A DNA stretch of 64,000 nucleotides from Flammula alnicola. Taxonomy: Eukaryota > Basidiomycota > Agaricomycetes > Agaricales > Strophariaceae. The DNA lies in contig JADNRV010000183.1 in NCBI GenBank assembly GCA_015499995.1, positions 1 to 64,000 of the forward strand, read 5' to 3'. The notes under the pieces are model-generated. The model was not told the DNA's origin. It worked only from the letters and a program-made list of their open reading frames with translations, and searched no databases. Shown piece after piece: positions 46,010 through 59,224 of the stretch (positions within the stretch are counted from its first letter, which is position 1; each line of letters starts with the position of its first letter). The position numbers and the translations under genes are program-made.

Positions 46010-47765
46010 TCAACGAGAATCATGATGATGAGTTCGACGTAAAATTCCTAAACAGCGATTCAAAAAACGCACCTGAATCTCATAGCTCTCCAGATCTGCA
46101 GACTTCCCATCAAACTTATCGGAGGCAACGCGGAAGGTGCTGCCCTCACTACCGAGGGCATTTTTGCCGTGCATTGCCATACGACCGCTTCCTCCACTCC
46201 CATACGAATCCTCGTTGAAAGCGGTCTTCCGCATGGCAATCCGATTGTTGAATGTCACAAGAAGTGTATTAGAATACCTAAAATTAACCTGAATTGACAA
46301 ATATAACCAAACCAACCACGAGAAAGCTTACAGTTTGCCCAATATGAGGGTTCTTGGTGACGCAATCAGCCACGTCTCGCAGATCAACATTGTGAGCTAT
46401 TGATAGGTACGTACGTGGCGATGAAAACAGTACCGTCCTGTGCAAGAGTCAGTAATCAACGACATGTGCATTGGATGTAAACCGATACTTACAGGAATTG
46501 TGACGTATAAGATGAGAGAAGCCAGTGCCATGGCAGCTAGTCATGGATCAGATCGGTTAGGTTGACAAGCCAAATGATCACGCAGTTTCAGCATTCACCA
46601 GTGAGTGTGTTTGTCTCCACAATCAAGCGTACTAGCCTGCCGAGAATTCGGGTCCCGTGTTGATGTCCCTCATTCCGTTTCCTGTAGTAGTACTGGAAAT
46701 ATGGTTCAGAGTTCAACGTTCATTCCTGATCTTTGAACACAGTGCTCTTACAAGCCATAACATTGTCCCCGAAATGAGGACATCACACACTGGATCGGCA
46801 ATAAGCCAGAGCTATTTCATTGTGGTCAGCTGGAAGAAAATTGCAACGGCGGAGATAAGCATACATTGGCTGACTGAGGGAACAGCACATTCTCGTGGAA
46901 AAGAGCATACTCTTGGAGCTTGAAGGACTAAGAAAACCATACCGAGAATAAATAGGAAGCATCAACTGACGAACGAAAGTCACTCACTCGCCAACCCACT
47001 ACAATAGCTCCAACAGTCTGTGCGATAGCGGTCTAGATAAAGTTGGACGTTAAATAAGGTATTCAACCCGTGATGCTAGCATTTTTGCCTACCAAGACGA
47101 TCACAATGCAAATCCACCAATAAGACCTTTGGAGGACGAAAATTCGATATGCAAAGAAGCATTGCACAACACCGGATATAAGCCCACAGAAAATTGGTGT
47201 TTCTATTGGCGAAAGATTCACATGCCCCAAGTCAATCAGATTACCAAACCCAGTGGCAAACCTACGCGGCTGTCAAAAGGCAGAAGAAAACGGCAGGAGG
47301 AAAGGAGTACCAGAAGTATAAAACGGAGGTACTCAAAGCGGTCTGGACCACTTCGAAAATGAACGTTCCGTATACTATGGATGAAGGCGGCTCCGATTAG
47401 CATAATATTGGTGGAATAATCTGGAACCTCACCGAGGATCTTGTGCCATGTCTTGTCGTCAGGAAAATTGAGGTAATAAACATCTTTTTACATTGAAAAG
47501 TCTGTATGCATCAAAAAGCTTGTATAGGTTTCAGGACGCACAGGTTTGGACAGATAATACGCCAAAGAGTCCCCAGTTAAATAATGTTCCGATTAGCTAC
47601 CAAGAGTTCGATTAGTGTAGTAATAACCACCCCCCGACTTGCACTGACCTGCGGCCCAGCGCTAGAGGTTCGTTTCGTGAGAGAGCATTTGAGTCGCTAG
47701 TGAGAAACCACTTACATTGTAGCGATGTTAGGAGGAATGGGAGGCAGTTCCGTCGGGTTAGACAT
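46010..47765 (-). CDS. DUF6534 seven-helix membrane protein
   Basis: The ATG at 47765 gives MSNPTELPPIPPNIAT. The exons then spell the family: IAGPQLIGTLFNWGLFGVLS, QTYVYYLNFPDD, YGTFIFEVVQTALS, WFATGFGNLIDLGHV, FFAYRIFVLQRSYWWIC, AIAQTVGAIVVGW, LWLIADPVCDVLISGTMLW, RLVRLIVETNTLT, MALASLILYVTIP, LILGKLYSNTLLVTFNNR. A hydrophilic tail ends at 46010. About seven hydrophobic helices. All joints splice in frame; one exon is only 13 nt (47649-47661). DUF6534 proteins are abundant in Agaricomycetes and have no known function. It lies just outside the left arm of the large inverted repeat. Confidence 0.88.
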
Positions 47766-48089
47766 TATTTGCGTGATACCTGCAGGTCGACTTGACTCTA
47801 GTGTCTGATGAATGAAGATTGTACTAATTCTCCAGTTTTTATAAACCAGACGAGAAAACGAGGTGTGGTATCGAACTCCCATATTAGGTCGGACTTCAGC
47901 TTAAAATAATAGCTAACAGATCATCACCCACCGTCGTACCGTATCCAAAGCTGCGCTGGGAAACAAAGGCTCTAAATGATGAGGGGCGGATAGGAAAGAT
48001 TGGACATGCTTGAAACTGGCGAGTACATTACCTTTGGTCAGGGACCATCAAATATTTTCTAAACGCATCTTGAACTCCGGTTTGGGTAG

Positions 48090-48625
48090 AAATGCCATTT
48101 GGTAATTCAGCCTACACGCAACTGGCATGGAATCGGTCCTTGGGAGTCGTTTTTTATTGGAACTGTATTTCGGAAAACCGATCAATGATGTTGCTAACGG
48201 GAATTTCGATCCAGGAACGACTCAAATTAGTTTTCAGCTGGAGTTTCCGATCCTACTTTACAGTGGTCAGGAAATTAAAGGTACGTCTCATAAAGTCCTC
48301 AGGTGAATGAGCTACGTGTTGTACAGAATTATAGAATTTGTATCTGGGCTCTAGGATCTTGGGAAATGTCAACTGTTTGTTCGGAAAGGTATCGACGCCA
48401 ATAAATTCGTGCCATATGGGTCAAGAGGAGAGAGTTCTTGGAACGCCATTCATGACATATCATGTGCACGGCCTTCCGATAAAGATTTGGATGTACTGGG
48501 ATGCCACTTCATGCACATCTGAGGGCAAAGGTACCTTCCTCAGTCGAATTCCAAAGGTGGAACTCGAGTGGGTCATTCCCATGGACAGTGTAAACCAAAC
48601 CACCATCACCGAACCATGATGTGGA
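48090..48625 (+). pseudogene. Unidentified exon fragments next to the repeat arm
   Basis: A plausible joint (donor at about 48281, acceptor at about 48326) links ISFQLEFPILLYSGQEIK to a second piece ending NQTTITEP. The first part needs a frameshift from upstream (ESFFIGT). The 3' end overlaps a sequence repeated at 49230-49350, so part of this frame is repeat-derived. No family recognised. Confidence 0.25.
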
Positions 48626-48725
48626 ACGGAACCGATGCTATGGAGTATCCACGCGCTCAAGCGCTGTGATACTTGAAAATGTAGGCATTATATTCTCATC
48701 TGTGGGGTTTAGAGGGTATGAGTAC

Positions 48726-50045
48726 TATTCAGTTCATGTATGAGTCAGTATGACGGCATGTCGACATTGGGATTGAAGATTAAGCTCAAGGAGGATTGGA
48801 TGGATGGACGGATGAACCTTTGACATTTGAGGTTTGAGGCGCGCCCTTCAAGACTGTCAAGATCTGTCATGAATGGCCTTCTGATAAGCCTCGTTCAGGC
48901 ACCAGCGTGGTATCAGTATTTTACGTACAAATAGGGGAATATATGAAAGCGGAATAGAACGACCACGGGGAGGTATTTCTATTCGTGAACTCGTGTAAGG
49001 CGTGTGCACAGGCTGTCATGCCATGGGCAACTAATGTGAAGGCAGTGGTTGAACACTGAGACGGAACCCCGAGATGCGCTATCATGATTAAGTCGTCCAC
49101 AGGGGCTTGTCAGATGTTGCAACTTCAATGCTGCGATCATTCATTCAGCCGCAGCACGTAGGGAAGAAAAACAGCTTGCACATACATAATAAAGTCAGGC
49201 TTCTCAGGTTTCATCAACAGAAAAGTCAACGGTGAGCTCGGGTTGGTCATTCCCATCCAAAATTTCAACCAAACCCCTATACGGCGAGGGAATGAAACCG
49301 ATGTCCTGGCATATCCACGCCCTCGAGCGCCGTGATATGTACTTCAATTGTCGTTGATGATGTTCCTATGAGGCTTATCACAAGCAAATCCCACGATGAA
49401 ATCAGAAGGTTTTATGTCCATTCATCAGCGTCTATTTTAAATTGTGGATCCGATTGCAATTGCCAATATGCATCGATGTATACAAGTTGTAATTTACTTC
49501 GAACTCCTGCTAGTGGCAGTCGCAGGGATAAGAATTGTCACAACGCAACACCGAGGATCAAAAATGTTATGGATCTTTTATTACAAGCAAATCTCACGAT
49601 GACGCTTTTCCAAACATCAGCGTCTGTTTTGAAGTGTAGACCCGATTGCCGTTGCCGATATGCATCTATTTATAGACGAGCGAACGAGTAGAGAATTGCC
49701 GCCGCTGGCCTGCTCGCATCTGCTTATAGTAATAAATGGTTACCGGTGATTAAAAAAGGATCACATGGGAATTCTAGAGATGATGTTCCCATGAGGCTTA
49801 TTACAAGCAAATCTCACGATGACGACGGAAGGTTGTTCCAATCATCAACGTTTATTTTAAAATGTGGATGCGATTGCAGTTGCCAATATGCATCGATTTA
49901 CGGACAAGTTATAATTTACTTCTAATTCCTGTGGGATCAGAATTACCACAATGCAACACCATGGAGGGGATCAACAGTGTTATCAATCTCAATCGTCGAC
50001 CTGAAGGCAATCGTGAGGAAGACAATTCGTGAGAAAATATCCAGA
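48726..50045. repeat. Left arm of a large inverted repeat framing the UbiA/MDR/FMO cluster
   Basis: About 1.3 kb matching the reverse complement of 59225-60570, from ttcagttcatgtatgagtca at the outer end to cgtgaggaagacaatt at the inner end, with small indels. It contains three ~210-bp internal units, each with tacaagcaaatctcacgatg or a close variant (about 49380, 49590 and 49805). Confidence 0.88.
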
Positions 50046-50251
50046 GTACCTTTGGATCGTTACCTTACGCTTCCAGATGTCATGGCATCGTGGACGCACC
50101 TGAATTGCTCAGGTACTTGAGTTGATGAGGAATACGCTGCCACAAATTTTTAGAAAACCGCTATTGGCAACCTGGGTACTTAATAGGGCGGAGTCTCCAC
50201 AAAAGACCCAGTACCAAGAGAAATCAGAGCTCTTCACAAAGACTCCTCGGA

Positions 50252-51647
50252 ATGTCTACCGTAACTCAAAGTACACCGTTATTGACGCCACCTGCATCAA
50301 ACGATCCAGACATTGTGCTTAAGCCATCGCGCTTTGCACTTTATTATCAGCTCAATCGTCTTCACAAGTTTCCAGCTGGCTCGATCCTTGTTTTTTGGCC
50401 GTGCGGTAAGCGTACTTCCTTTTTGTACGTCCGCCAGCTGTAAATTTATTCTGGGCTGCAGCTTGGGCACTTACCATGGCGGCTTCCCGCACAAATCAGT
50501 CCCTCCCTGAATATTTGTGGGAGCTTGCGCTGTTTGCCTTGCTGAGCACTCTGGTTCATAGCGCTGCTTGCGTTATAAACGATATATGTGATCGTGATCT
50601 GGACCGCCAAGGTAATTCATTTTATCAGTGACATGCAAATTACTGACCTCTCTTAATTATGATTTCAGTTGGTATGAATTCTGTCGACTACTTATATCCC
50701 TGATCTCTGAGCATCCTCCTGTATAATTAACAGAGCGAACAAAGAACAGACCATTGGCTTCAGGCGCCATTTCTTTGGGAGGCGCAGTTATATGCCTTCT
50801 TTTCGAAATTGGTATCTGCATAGGTATTCTTGCTTACACCCAGGATCTCTTTATGTGAGTCGCTTTCTCCTTGCGTTTACAATCTAAGCTGATAGTATGC
50901 GGCTAGCTTTTCAGTTGGATTGTTCGGAATTTTTCCCCTTCACGGATTATATCCATTGATGAAGCGCTTGACCTATTGGCCTCAAGCTTGGTTAGGTTCG
51001 ATGATTCACACTTTTACGATTTGATTTCCTCTGACAACTTTCCATCAGGCCTCACCATGAACTGGGGATACATCGTTGTCTGGGTTCTTCGTGTCAGGGA
51101 CGATGATTATAACATCCCTGCTGTATTTTTTACAGGGACCATCTGGTAGTTCAATGCGTCGTATGAAATGGTATTACCTATCTGACCCTCACAACAGTTG
51201 GACAATTGTCTATGATACCATCTACGGTTGCCAAGTAAGTGAAATTTTCGGCAGGGCGCTAACATCTACTGAATCATTTCTTTAGGACAAAGTGGACGAC
51301 GTCAAAGCTGGAATCAAATCGACTTCGTTGTTATTCGGCAGTTACGTTCGCCCCATCTTAGCTGTATTCGCCGCTGGACTTATTGCTGCAATCGCTGGAG
51401 CTGGATATCTAAACAACCAAGGATTTCCCTACTACGTCGTTTCAGTCGGAGGAACTACGTTGCACCTTATGTGGCAGCTCATTACCTTGCGAGAGGATGA
51501 GCCCGAAGATTGCTGGAAGAAGTTCCAAGTCAGTAATATTTTCTAATTTCACGATTCATACTGAATAACGCTGTTCAGTCGAATGGTACCTTAGGACTCA
51601 TCACCTTCACTGGGATGTTAATCGATTACCTCAAAGTTGTCCTTTGA
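50252..51647 (+). CDS. UbiA-family aromatic prenyltransferase
   Basis: Membrane prenyltransferase of the COQ2/UbiA type, which transfers a prenyl group from a diphosphate to a phenolic acid. ATG 50252 (MSTVTQSTPLLTPP). First Asp motif NDICDRDLDRQ, then VERTKNRPLASGA, then the second Asp motif YDTIYGCQDKVDDVKAG, with hydrophobic helices between (RLHKFPAGSILVFWPC, ILAVFAAGLIAAIAGAG); stop 51647. The N terminus is acidic and lacks a mitochondrial presequence, unlike respiratory COQ2, which favours secondary metabolism. Val of VERT depends on a 3-nt micro-exon (50669-50671) between introns of 57 and 62 nt. Neighbours are an MDR reductase and an FMO, inside the same repeat bracket. Confidence 0.9.
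50669..50671 (+). other. 3-nt micro-exon of the UbiA gene
   Basis: The exon TTG is flanked by tttcag before it and gtatga after it. Including it gives DRQVERTKNRP, the expected family wording; skipping it gives DRQERT and a ~122-nt intron, twice the size usual here. Confidence 0.65.
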
Positions 51648-51649
51648 TT

Positions 51650-53790
51650 CTTGATCCAGTGTAAATTTGACGATGGGATTAGCCTTCTAGTAGACTGCTG
51701 CCCAGCTTTTTATATGTAGTCATTTGGAGTGATTTATTCAAAACGTTAGCTGTGTACTATGTTACTGTACGCAATGCGTATAGTCACATGATCATGTTGA
51801 ATCCACCGCTCTCACTGTCTCCACGGTATGCATCCGGCTTTCTGCTCCGCCCTCAAGGCCTCAAGCTCGCTTTTCAAGGCCTCACCGGCACCTCTCACGT
51901 TGCCTGAAGCCCTCAATATAGCTCACAGTGGCAAGTTCTTGCGCTTCATTCTTCCTTCTTGTTTTCCTTCCTCATCGAGAGTACCCATCGTTCTCTTATT
52001 TTCCATGCTTTAGACGCTCACGCATCACACTTATCAGCCAGAGTGTTTCTACGGAATAAGAAATGGATGTTGTCCGTTCTGACTTCAATGTATCCTGTGG
52101 TCGACGGTGAATCGCCATGTATCTCCTTGTGAGTCTGTCATAGATTGAACTGCCGTATTATGTCGAACTTACATTTGTGATTTTATGCGGCGCTTTCACG
52201 CTTCTAACGTACCGCAGACAATATCCCCCAAGCTAGCCCTGGCTTCTAGTTAGCGCTCTGCGGCTCTGGACTCCCTCCTCGCCTCTACCTTCAATCTTCC
52301 TGGAGCTAATATTGGCCAGGAACGGAGAGGACAAAAGAAAGCGAGGAACAGGAGGTGCGAAGAAGACCGTTAAGGACGGGTGGTTGAACCTGTGGCTGAT
52401 CTCGTAACGATAGTTCCCTGCCATTTCCACCCTTTCACAACTCCCAGTAATGGGGAAGGCCGGCGAGAGTGAAGCGAGCTCGAGGTCTGTTTCTCTCTGC
52501 TTTCGCTTCCTTATGCTCAGATTCCGTCTCGGATGATCCCAGGTTTCATATGTCTGGATTCGATTGAGGTCGTCCTCCCCTCCCCGCCCGAGTCTTCTCT
52601 CCTGTGGTCGCTATCCCTCTCGATTCCCGGCTGTCGATACTCGCACGACGCCAACGCCCATTTGGATAGGTATGCGAGGTTTGTCACTGAGTATGCTCTT
52701 CGTCCAACGGGTTCGAAGCGTGAAGCGCAGGAGGAGAAGAAGAACTTGCCGTTACAGGAGTCGGGGATGGATGGAGAGAATGAAGGATGCCCCTGCGCGA
52801 TGTCCGTATTGGAGTTTATCACCGTGGTTGAGGGCAGGAACTTCAAGCTTCAACAGGGCGGTTTCAGTTATTTAGGAAGGTACGAGGGCGATGATTCGTT
52901 TCGTTTCTTCATTTCCATTGGATGCTCACTGGCATTTTACTTTCAGTCATGGTCAATTAGTTGCCATTATCGTCCATATCGATCCTGCCTGGAATTTCAA
53001 GGCGACGATTGAAGATGAAAACTTCACGTTTCGTTGGAGATGTTTAGAGGAGTTGGATGGCTTTTAGTAAACCTTGGTTCGTCCATCTCCTCGTTCTACT
53101 ATACGTTCTAGCTTTATTTTTCCAGATCTTAGGTCTCCTTCGCCACTTAGATTACCCTGGCATGAAAGATGAGCTCCCTTGCTAATATGCAGCGATAATG
53201 GCCTCCATCGAGCGACCTATTTGCAGCTTATCTTAGTGCATCGCCCATATCGAACCTCTTTACTCGCTCGTGACACAGGCAACACATTCGCAATTGCCAG
53301 TGGAAGTTCGTACATATGCCTTTCAACAATTTAGAAATTGAACTGTTCTCCCCAATGCCCTTATCGGATAACGAGACGCGTGAAGATCGCTTGAGGACAT
53401 ATTACTTCGTGAGATGGGTGACTAAATAGGCTCACATTGATCATCAGAAGGTGTTGCTCCAAGTTTCTTTTCGAATAGCCCTTGAGAATGCCTCGTTGTC
53501 ATATTGTTGTTCTATTTCTGAGTCTTGACTTCCACGATGGTGGAAAGCAGCAAGTTCGAATGGAAAAACTTCCCGTCCGACATCCAAGCATCAGATGGGG
53601 ATCCATCGGCGGGAATCCGTGCATTTTAAGCCTTGATAACGTTATTAAAAGGATCGATGAGTACCTGGATCATAACTGAATCGCTGCCGAATCACAGCCT
53701 TCATGTATTTCGTGGGGTATAAATCACGGTGGTGCTTCGTGTATCGTGTCACCAACTCATACATTCCCCGAATTACTTACGATTTCTAGC
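51650..53790. other. No confident gene
   Basis: A 159-codon plus frame at 52533-53012 and the overlapping minus frame at 52517-52846 have no domain. They could include an unrecognised exon, but I cannot support a gene. The promoter of the MDR gene should lie at the right end (gggtataaatcac near 53715-53727). Confidence 0.45.
53718..53724 (+). promoter_or_regulatory. TATA-box-like element of the MDR gene
   Basis: tataaat lies about 70 bp upstream of the ATG at 53792. Confidence 0.45.
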
Positions 53791-53791
53791 C

Positions 53792-55035
53792 ATGGGTACT
53801 CATACGGCAATTGCTACAACTTCCAAGGGCCATTTTGACGCCATTCAAGTGCCCACCGAGACACCTGGTGAAGGCGAAATCCTCATCAAGGTTGCGTATG
53901 CTTCAGTAATATCATTCGATGTTTGCGTCGTGGACCGGGCATTTTACGTCCAAAATTATCCTTGGATACTTGGTTTCAACGCTGCTGGAACTGTAGAAAG
54001 CGTCGGAGATCATGTTTCCGATCTACAAGTTGGTGACAGGGTAAGAGAATTTACATTCTCATAACCTCCTTGATTTATGCTATACTATCACAGGTGGCTG
54101 CATTCGGAATGGGAAAATCCAGGAATAGGTCTTTGCAAGAGTATTGCATTCAACCGAGAGCGGCCGTCGCAAAAGTGAGGATTTAATATTGCATCGTTTA
54201 TTATACTTATCAGGACTATATCCCGCAGATTCCGCATTCGCTCTCCCTAGAGCAGGCCGCAACCATTCCAGACAATTTTGTTACAACGTTTTATGCATTA
54301 TTCCTTCGACTCGGTCTACCTGTTCCCTCGAAGTTCCCGGATACGGATCCTCCTCTCTCGATGTCTCCTATACTCATCTATGGCGCTGGATCTACGACTG
54401 GCCAGTACGCGATTCAACACTTACACCTAGCTGGATACAGGAATATCATTGCCACCGCATCTCAGCATCATCACGATTACCTTCGCTCCCTCGGTGCCAC
54501 CAATGTATTCGATTATCACAGCTCTACTCTAGTGAACGACATCGCACAATTGGTTGGCGGGGATGGAAAAGTCCCTCTCGCGTTAGATTGTATCGCTACC
54601 ACCTCAACCTTGGAAGTGCTCACGAAGATCATGAGCCAACCAAGCAAACTCGCTATCCTTCTTCCGGTCAAGGAAGGGTCGAAGCTCACTGGTGCTCTAG
54701 AGGACGCCTTGTACCCGGATGTCCCAAAGGACAAGGTCCAGTTTCCGGAAGGCGTGGAAATTTTGCGCATTCAAGCGCATTTATATATACAGGTCAGTTT
54801 TGCGGTGTGACTATTTTACGGGATTTTCGGGTGCTATATCATTCTGCAGGATGAATACTTGAAAAATAACCTAATGCCTAAAATTCTCCCTCACCTTCTC
54901 GAGCACGGTTATATCCGAGGAAACAAGGTTCGTTTGTTGGATGAAGGTAGTCTCAAGGAAAGAGTGGCCACCGCTCTCGATTTGCATAGGCAAAACAAGG
55001 TCAGCGGGGATAAGGTAGTGGTTAAGATAGCTTAA
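53792..55035 (+). CDS. MDR-family oxidoreductase (trans-enoyl-reductase / ToxD-like)
   Basis: Medium-chain reductase, NADPH-dependent. ATG 53792 (MGTHTAIATTSKGHF). GroES-like N-terminal half with PGEGEILIKVAYAS and YPWILGFNAAGTVESVG. Rossmann half with the nucleotide loop ILIYGAGSTTGQYAIQ and SLGATNVFDYHS; end ...KVSGDKVVVKIA at 55035. Four exons, introns 54041-54093, 54174-54228 and one before DEYLKNNLMPKIL. The zinc-binding Cys residues of alcohol dehydrogenases are absent, as in zinc-free enoyl reductases. Such proteins reduce C=C bonds in fungal polyketide and meroterpenoid pathways. Placed between the UbiA and FMO genes. Confidence 0.88.
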
Positions 55036-55039
55036 CACG

Positions 55040-57270
55040 GGTGTTACAATTGCTTATGCTTTTGTTCGTATTCCTTCATACTACAATCGGTTTCGTACTT
55101 GCCTATGAAATGATTCCCAACCTTCCCCTTAACCCTTAGTTCTGGTTCTGGCCCATTCGTCGCCGGTTTGCCATTAACCATAACACCGCCGACAAATTAA
55201 CGATGGCCGGGCCAGGCAGAAGAATCTCGGTAAGAGAAATTAAGCGGGCGTGCCAGATGATCCACATTGGATGTGAAAGATCGGGATGACAGGAATTAAA
55301 TATTAATCTCCCGTCGGACTTGAATCTTTGGAGGGAATATTCGTGAGTTTGGTCGATCGTGATACCTGTTTCTGCCTTCGTACCGTGTCAAAGCAGAAAA
55401 CGGACGGTGAGAGAATAAATGGATTACTGGAAAACATGTGGAAGGTCAAAGAAAGACCATCCGATGAAAGAAACAATGAAAAGCGAGAAAGCAGAGTACG
55501 TTATGGGTATACCTGGGTTGAGAGTTATGACCTGGAAAGGCAATGAGAGACTGATAAAAGACGGTACAGAACCACCTAACTAGGGACGGAGCAACGTTAT
55601 TCAGTCTATGCTATTGGGCCAGTCAACCGAACAACAAACGCCGAAGATGAGTCTTGGATGAGCGAAGTAAACGAGGAGTCGGACGACGAGAAGGGCACCA
55701 GTGTACATCTGCTGGATTGCCAATTCTCTAAGCTTCGGAATCGAGTTCGAGATTCAGCCAGTATCGATACAGCGGACAAGAAACGATTGATCGCCTCAGC
55801 GTGAGGGAGAGAAGAGGAGGAGACATCTCATGGGTGAAAGGGATGACGGAGCCAGTCGATAATGATTGTGCTCTGCTTGGATGGCAAGTCTGAAAATGTG
55901 TAGATTCCTGAGTCTGAGCCGATATAATCAATTATTGAAAGATCCAATCGAAATTAGTTGGGAATACGCACCTGATACATCGAATGGACCACTGCAAGCG
56001 CCAGCGCCAGTTCATTATTCCATTCCTTCGTTATTCCTCCACGTTCGTGTCGTAGTGGCGATTGAAAGGCGAGTGAGGATGCTTGCTCATGAGATTGGCA
56101 TATCTCGACAAACGACGGTTGCCAATCTACATTGATTGATGAAAATAAGTATATTCGAAACTAGCAGCACGGGAATTTTGCAAGCACACCTGCTACTTGG
56201 ATGAGACAGCGACCAGGACGGGGATATATGGGCCTTGGTTCTGAATTAGGACGAATTCAATCAAAGGGCAGTTCATGAGAAAGCTAGACATACGGCTGAA
56301 GGATAGCGAGTGGTTCAAGGCGTTTTGGTTATAGTGCTGCTGTCGAAATGTCGGCTAGGATGGAGACAGCTAATACAGCGATAACCCATCGCAATATAAA
56401 GACATCCCATCTCACGTAGAGGCGAAGTTGCAGGTGATATTGATGGTGCGGCAGTCAGAACGCGAGTCTGCGAAGGGCCGGCTGGTGAGCTGGAAAATAT
56501 GAAACCAGACGTTGAAGTAGAGCCACAAGCAAGACGGAATGATAAAACATACCTGAGCCTTGGCGGTGTCCACAACGAGCTCCAGCGCGTCTCTATCATC
56601 CTTTCGTCTCTTTCCCGTTCTCCCGGCTCGGTGTCGTGGCGCGAGCCACCTTCGAGGTATGCATTATGGGAAGGTTACAGCACAATCTTCAGTACGGCAG
56701 TACGGCTCCTGTGAGCAGTCTCTTGTAGTACGGTTGCATGGGCAGAACGACAACAGAGAGAAGAGCGATACATCGTCGTGGTTGTCGTGGAAACTTGAGA
56801 TCAACGTTGAATTCGAACGTTGAACGTTGAACGTTGAACGTTGAGCGTTGAATTGAACGTTTGTATGTTAACAGCCGCATCCGGTATTTCCCTACAATTC
56901 GGGCCGCTGACATTCCGTTCCGCTCCAATTCCGCTCTCGACGTCTAGACAATGCTGAATATCCACATCCAACATCTTCTTCATCCCTTCGATCTAGTACC
57001 ACGCCCGCAATGCTTCTTACTTACAACACAAGCAGAAATATGTATTTTAATTTTCAACTAGAGCTTTTTCCAAGCTTTCTCTAACGGAGTCGAATTGGGC
57101 GCTCTACCTTTCGGACGTTCACTCTGTAGTCAGCACGGACCTATCATTGCCAATTTGCAATAATGTATTCATAGTTCAAATATCACGCAGAATTTCTGAA
57201 ATTGCCATGCGGGAAGGTACTAATAGAAATAAATTAGCTACATAGCATATACGACATCTCCTCCATGTGT
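55040..57270. other. No confident gene; contains a heptamer microsatellite
   Basis: Short frames only. A run of gaacgtt units lies near 56812-56862. This spacer is shared as the 3' region of the MDR and FMO genes, which converge. Confidence 0.5.
56812..56862. repeat. Heptanucleotide microsatellite (TTGAACG)n
   Basis: Four to five near-perfect ttgaacg units, then degenerate ttgagcg and ttgaattgaacg. Confidence 0.8.
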
Positions 57271-57272
57271 AA

Positions 57273-59030
57273 CTATAACTTTGCCAAGGCTCTTTCAAGA
57301 TCATTCTTTATTGACGTTTTCCAAGTCCATTCCCAACCTTTTTCAATCAACTTTCCCACTTCAGCCAATTGACGAGGGGAAATCATGTCACCTTCTTTAA
57401 TATCCTCGAATCCAGAAATATTGAGCTCATATCGACGGCCCTGCTGTCTCGTGGCGTTGACCACAAAATTACCAAAGGGCTGACGGACGGAATTATAGGC
57501 TTTTGTGACCCTCAATATATCTAACTGTCCCTCGGCAAGCCCTTTAGCCAGCAGGTTTGCGAGAACGTAACCATCCTGTTGGTATAGTTCAGTCTTACTC
57601 TTTGGTCAACGATCAGACGGTATATACCTCAATGGCCTGTGCTGCTCCATTTCCCAAATGTGGAGCCATGGCATGGGCCTGTGTGGAAAGATCAAATTCA
57701 CTCGAAATGGACAGTGCCGAATAAGAATAACGTACAGCATCACCCAGAAGCACTACGCGCCCAGAGGCATATTTTTCAAGTGGCCCTACGGTTTGTATAG
57801 CCCATCTAGATGGCTTCTTTATGTGCTACATCGGAAACCGTAAAAACTCAGAACATTCACGAGTTCAGTATAAACAAGCCAGCGTACCTTCACAACACAT
57901 TGCACGTCATCCTCCCAGCCACTGTATATGGATGCTATATCGTCCTGTGAGGCGTTGACTACCGCAGGGCCATTCAAAGGAGTGCCTTCCTTGCTAGGAT
58001 CAGATATGAACTGAATGGTGTTGACGTATCTGCCGTGTAAAATCGGATACAAAACGATATGCTGCTGAAATTAGTCTCTGAATGTCATCTCGATCAAAGG
58101 ACCGAATACCTTGTTCTTACCGCAATACTGTTCATAATAAATTAGTAATATTCTCCGGATGAGAGTAGACGGAAAAACTAACGTACTACAATAGGACTCC
58201 GCAATCCTGGATGATCTGGCGCATCTTGCTTGATAGATTCGGCGTCGACGAGACTACGATAAACCACCGTTCCCGTCCAGCTGGGCCGAGAATACACTGT
58301 GTCGCCGTTTCCATCGTCTAAAAAACATTTGCGGACAACGGAATTAATCCCATCGGCACCCACTAAGAGATCGCAAATTGCTTTTTGGCCATTTGAGAAC
58401 ACGAGCTCGATGCCGTTGGGCATCTTGGTATATTTCTCTAAACGGTGGGACAAGTGAAATCGGGTGGAAGATGAAGTATGATCCATAAGAATTTGTTGAA
58501 TATCGGCTCGATGAAAGGCCCTTGGTCCACCTGTATTGAATATTTAGCCCGTTCTGTGAAAGCCAGGAGGTTATCCTAATTGGAGATTACATACCAGGCA
58601 GTTTGACGTCCACAATTGGGATGCCTTCTCTCTGATCGCCTTTCCTATATGAAAACCCGAGCACTAGTAAGGGTGTTAAAATTATTGATATGAATACAGT
58701 GCAGTGTATGATCAGACCTTTCTCGCCTTGTAAGACCGCCTCGCTGGGCGGAGAACGCTCGGACAATGGTTTCTCCAGTCCCAATTTGGTCAGGATATCC
58801 CATGCCCGAGGCCAAACCGTGATTCCAGCGCCAACTTGAGCAAGCGTCGTAACTGCTTCATATATGTCGATTTCGAGAGCCTCGTTGAGTCCAAGTTTAC
58901 TGAGTGCCACCGCAAGGGATAAGCCTCCGATACCACCTCCGCTACAAGGTAATTGAGCTTTTCCAGACAAAATCCAATCAGATATAAAGACATACACAAT
59001 CGCCAGACGTAGTCGAGGAAAGACGGTCAT
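57273..59030 (-). CDS. Class A flavin monooxygenase, salicylate-hydroxylase-like
   Basis: FAD-dependent aromatic ring hydroxylase. ATG 59030 (MTVFPRLRLAIV), preferred because an intron then joins AIV to GGGIGGLSLAVALSKLG, the FAD-binding motif; an in-frame ATG at 59099 is also possible. Then VGAGITVWPRAWDIL, the DG motif LLVGADGINSVVRK, and the GD motif VVLLGDA spliced to AHAMAPHLGNGAAQAIEDG. The end is ...NDLERALAKL at 57273. About seven introns with consistent phases. Salicylate-hydroxylase-like FMOs can hydroxylate with loss of a ring carboxyl, as described for prenylated 4-hydroxybenzoate in vibralactone-producing fungi. That role here is inferred from the adjacent UbiA gene. Confidence 0.9.
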
Positions 59031-59224
59031 TAGTGGAAATCTGAGAAGGTACGTGAATAAATTCGTAGAGAGCTCTCGAAAGGTGGGGTTATAGCGCATT
59101 TGTTGGGACTTATATAACAGATTTGTAGTGGTTTTCTGACATTTTGTGGCGGCGGATGCCTCATTAAGTAAACTGTGCGAGCGGTCTGTTCATGATGAAG
59201 ACATTATCTGAAAATGGAAGGTAG

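Noticed and set aside
52533..53012. 159-codon plus-strand frame between the UbiA and MDR genes
   Set aside because: No recognised domain, an overlapping minus-strand frame of similar quality, and no conserved motif; kept only as a note in the gap entry.
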